Both the position numbers and the translations under genes were made by a program. From the NCBI GenBank assembly GCA_945283395.1, contig CALYQH010000052.1:1-8151 (forward strand): DNA of 8,151 bases, in the 5' to 3' direction. Source of the stretch: an uncultured Ventosimonas sp. (GTDB lineage: Bacteria; Pseudomonadota; Gammaproteobacteria; Pseudomonadales; Pseudomonadaceae). This document shows positions 7,900 to 8,151 of the stretch, one piece after another (the stretch's first letter is position 1; every line of letters begins with the position of its first letter). The notes beneath the pieces were generated by a model that saw nothing but the letters and a program-made list of their open reading frames with translations, did not search any database and was not told where the DNA came from.

Positions 7900-7918
7900 G
7901 AGGGGCTTCCCCCCCCTT
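7900..7918. terminator. GC-rich hairpin between convergent genes, possible two-way terminator
   Basis: GAGGGG (7900-7905) can pair with CCCCTT (7913-7918) around a 7-base loop, between the glycosyltransferase stop and the rfbA stop. T-rich DNA follows on the plus strand, but only after a gap (about 7924-7933). The site contains a run of eight C (7909-7916), so the stem can slip in register. Its location between converging genes supports a terminator, while the spacing to the T-run is not ideal. Confidence 0.35.
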
Positions 7919-7923
7919 AATGC

Positions 7924-8151
7924 TTAATTTTTATCTATTAATAATAATTTTTGTAAATAGACACCATAATTGGTTTTGCATAATTGTTTAGCTCTATGTG
8001 CAAGTTGTTCGGCGCTAATCCAGCCCTTTAAATATGCTATTTCTTCAAGACAAGCGATTTTTGCTCCTTGGCGCTTTTCCAAGGTATAGACATAATCACT
8101 AGCTTCTAATAACGACTCATGGGTACCACTATCAAGCCAAGCAAAGCCACG
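7924..8151 (-). CDS. rfbA: Glucose-1-phosphate thymidylyltransferase (RfbA/RmlA), C-terminal part, cut by the right window edge
   Basis: Joins dTTP and glucose-1-phosphate to form dTDP-glucose, the first step toward dTDP-L-rhamnose, in the cytoplasm. The minus strand from the right edge to the TAA at 7926-7924 gives 75 residues: RGFAWLDSGTHESLLEAS, then YTLEKRQGAKIACLEEIA, LKGWISAEQL and a terminal NYGVYLQKLL region. This matches the RmlA C-terminus (WLDTGTH...EASNF, RQG.K..C.EEIA, KNNYG.YL). The family has about 290 residues, so roughly three quarters lies beyond the window, including the nucleotide-binding N-terminus. The adjacent rml genes are not visible. It converges on the glycosyltransferase with 29 bases between stop codons. 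Confidence 0.95.
   Translation of the reverse strand, partial: RGFAWLDSGTHESLLEASDYVYTLEKRQGAKIACLEEIAYLKGWISAEQLAHRAKQLCKTNYGVYLQKLLLIDKN

Noticed and set aside
7909..7916. Run of eight C as a phase-variation switch for the glycosyltransferase
   Set aside because: It starts 15 bases after the glycosyltransferase stop codon and also lies outside rfbA, so slippage would not alter either reading frame. It more likely belongs to the intergenic hairpin.

Overview
This window looks like an ordinary chromosomal stretch of an AT-rich gammaproteobacterium. The best clue is the leucyl-tRNA synthetase fragment. Its wording (for example [47 protein letters not shown]) is what I remember of the Pseudomonas-type enzyme, and the Tex protein is also close to the proteobacterial form. 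Codon use is strongly AT-biased, with TTA/CTA favoured for Leu. An AT-rich relative of Pseudomonadaceae, such as the insect-associated Entomomonas group, would fit. That placement is inference from memory and has not been searched.

Layout from left to right: (1) 1-1409, minus strand: the N-terminal 469 residues of leuS, running off the left edge. (2) 1410-1669: the leuS leader, with a good -10 box and two overlapping hairpins, then the tex terminator. (3) 1670-4006, minus: tex, a nucleic-acid-binding S1/YqgF-fold protein. (4) 4257-5534, minus: a fused SpmA-SpmB-like 'Gate' membrane protein. Its best start is an ATG with a strong ribosome binding site, ten codons inside the longest open frame. 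(5) 5535-5869: a 335-base intergenic region with several dyads. (6) 5870-6431, plus: two overlapping small genes that form a phage-type spanin pair (LysB/Rz-like inner-membrane coiled coil and LysC/Rz1-like lipoprotein). No holin, endolysin or other phage gene is visible. (7) 6473-6931, plus: yaiI (DUF188 family). (8) 7001-7894, plus: a family 2 glycosyltransferase. (9) 7924-8151, minus: the C-terminus of rfbA/rmlA, running off the right edge.

Most genes are unrelated housekeeping functions: translation, transcription-associated RNA/DNA binding and a membrane transporter-like protein. The right end touches surface polysaccharide synthesis, where a sugar transferase faces the enzyme that makes dTDP-glucose for the dTDP-rhamnose route. 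The most unusual item is the lone spanin pair. It is either a domesticated lysis module or the last remnant of a prophage.
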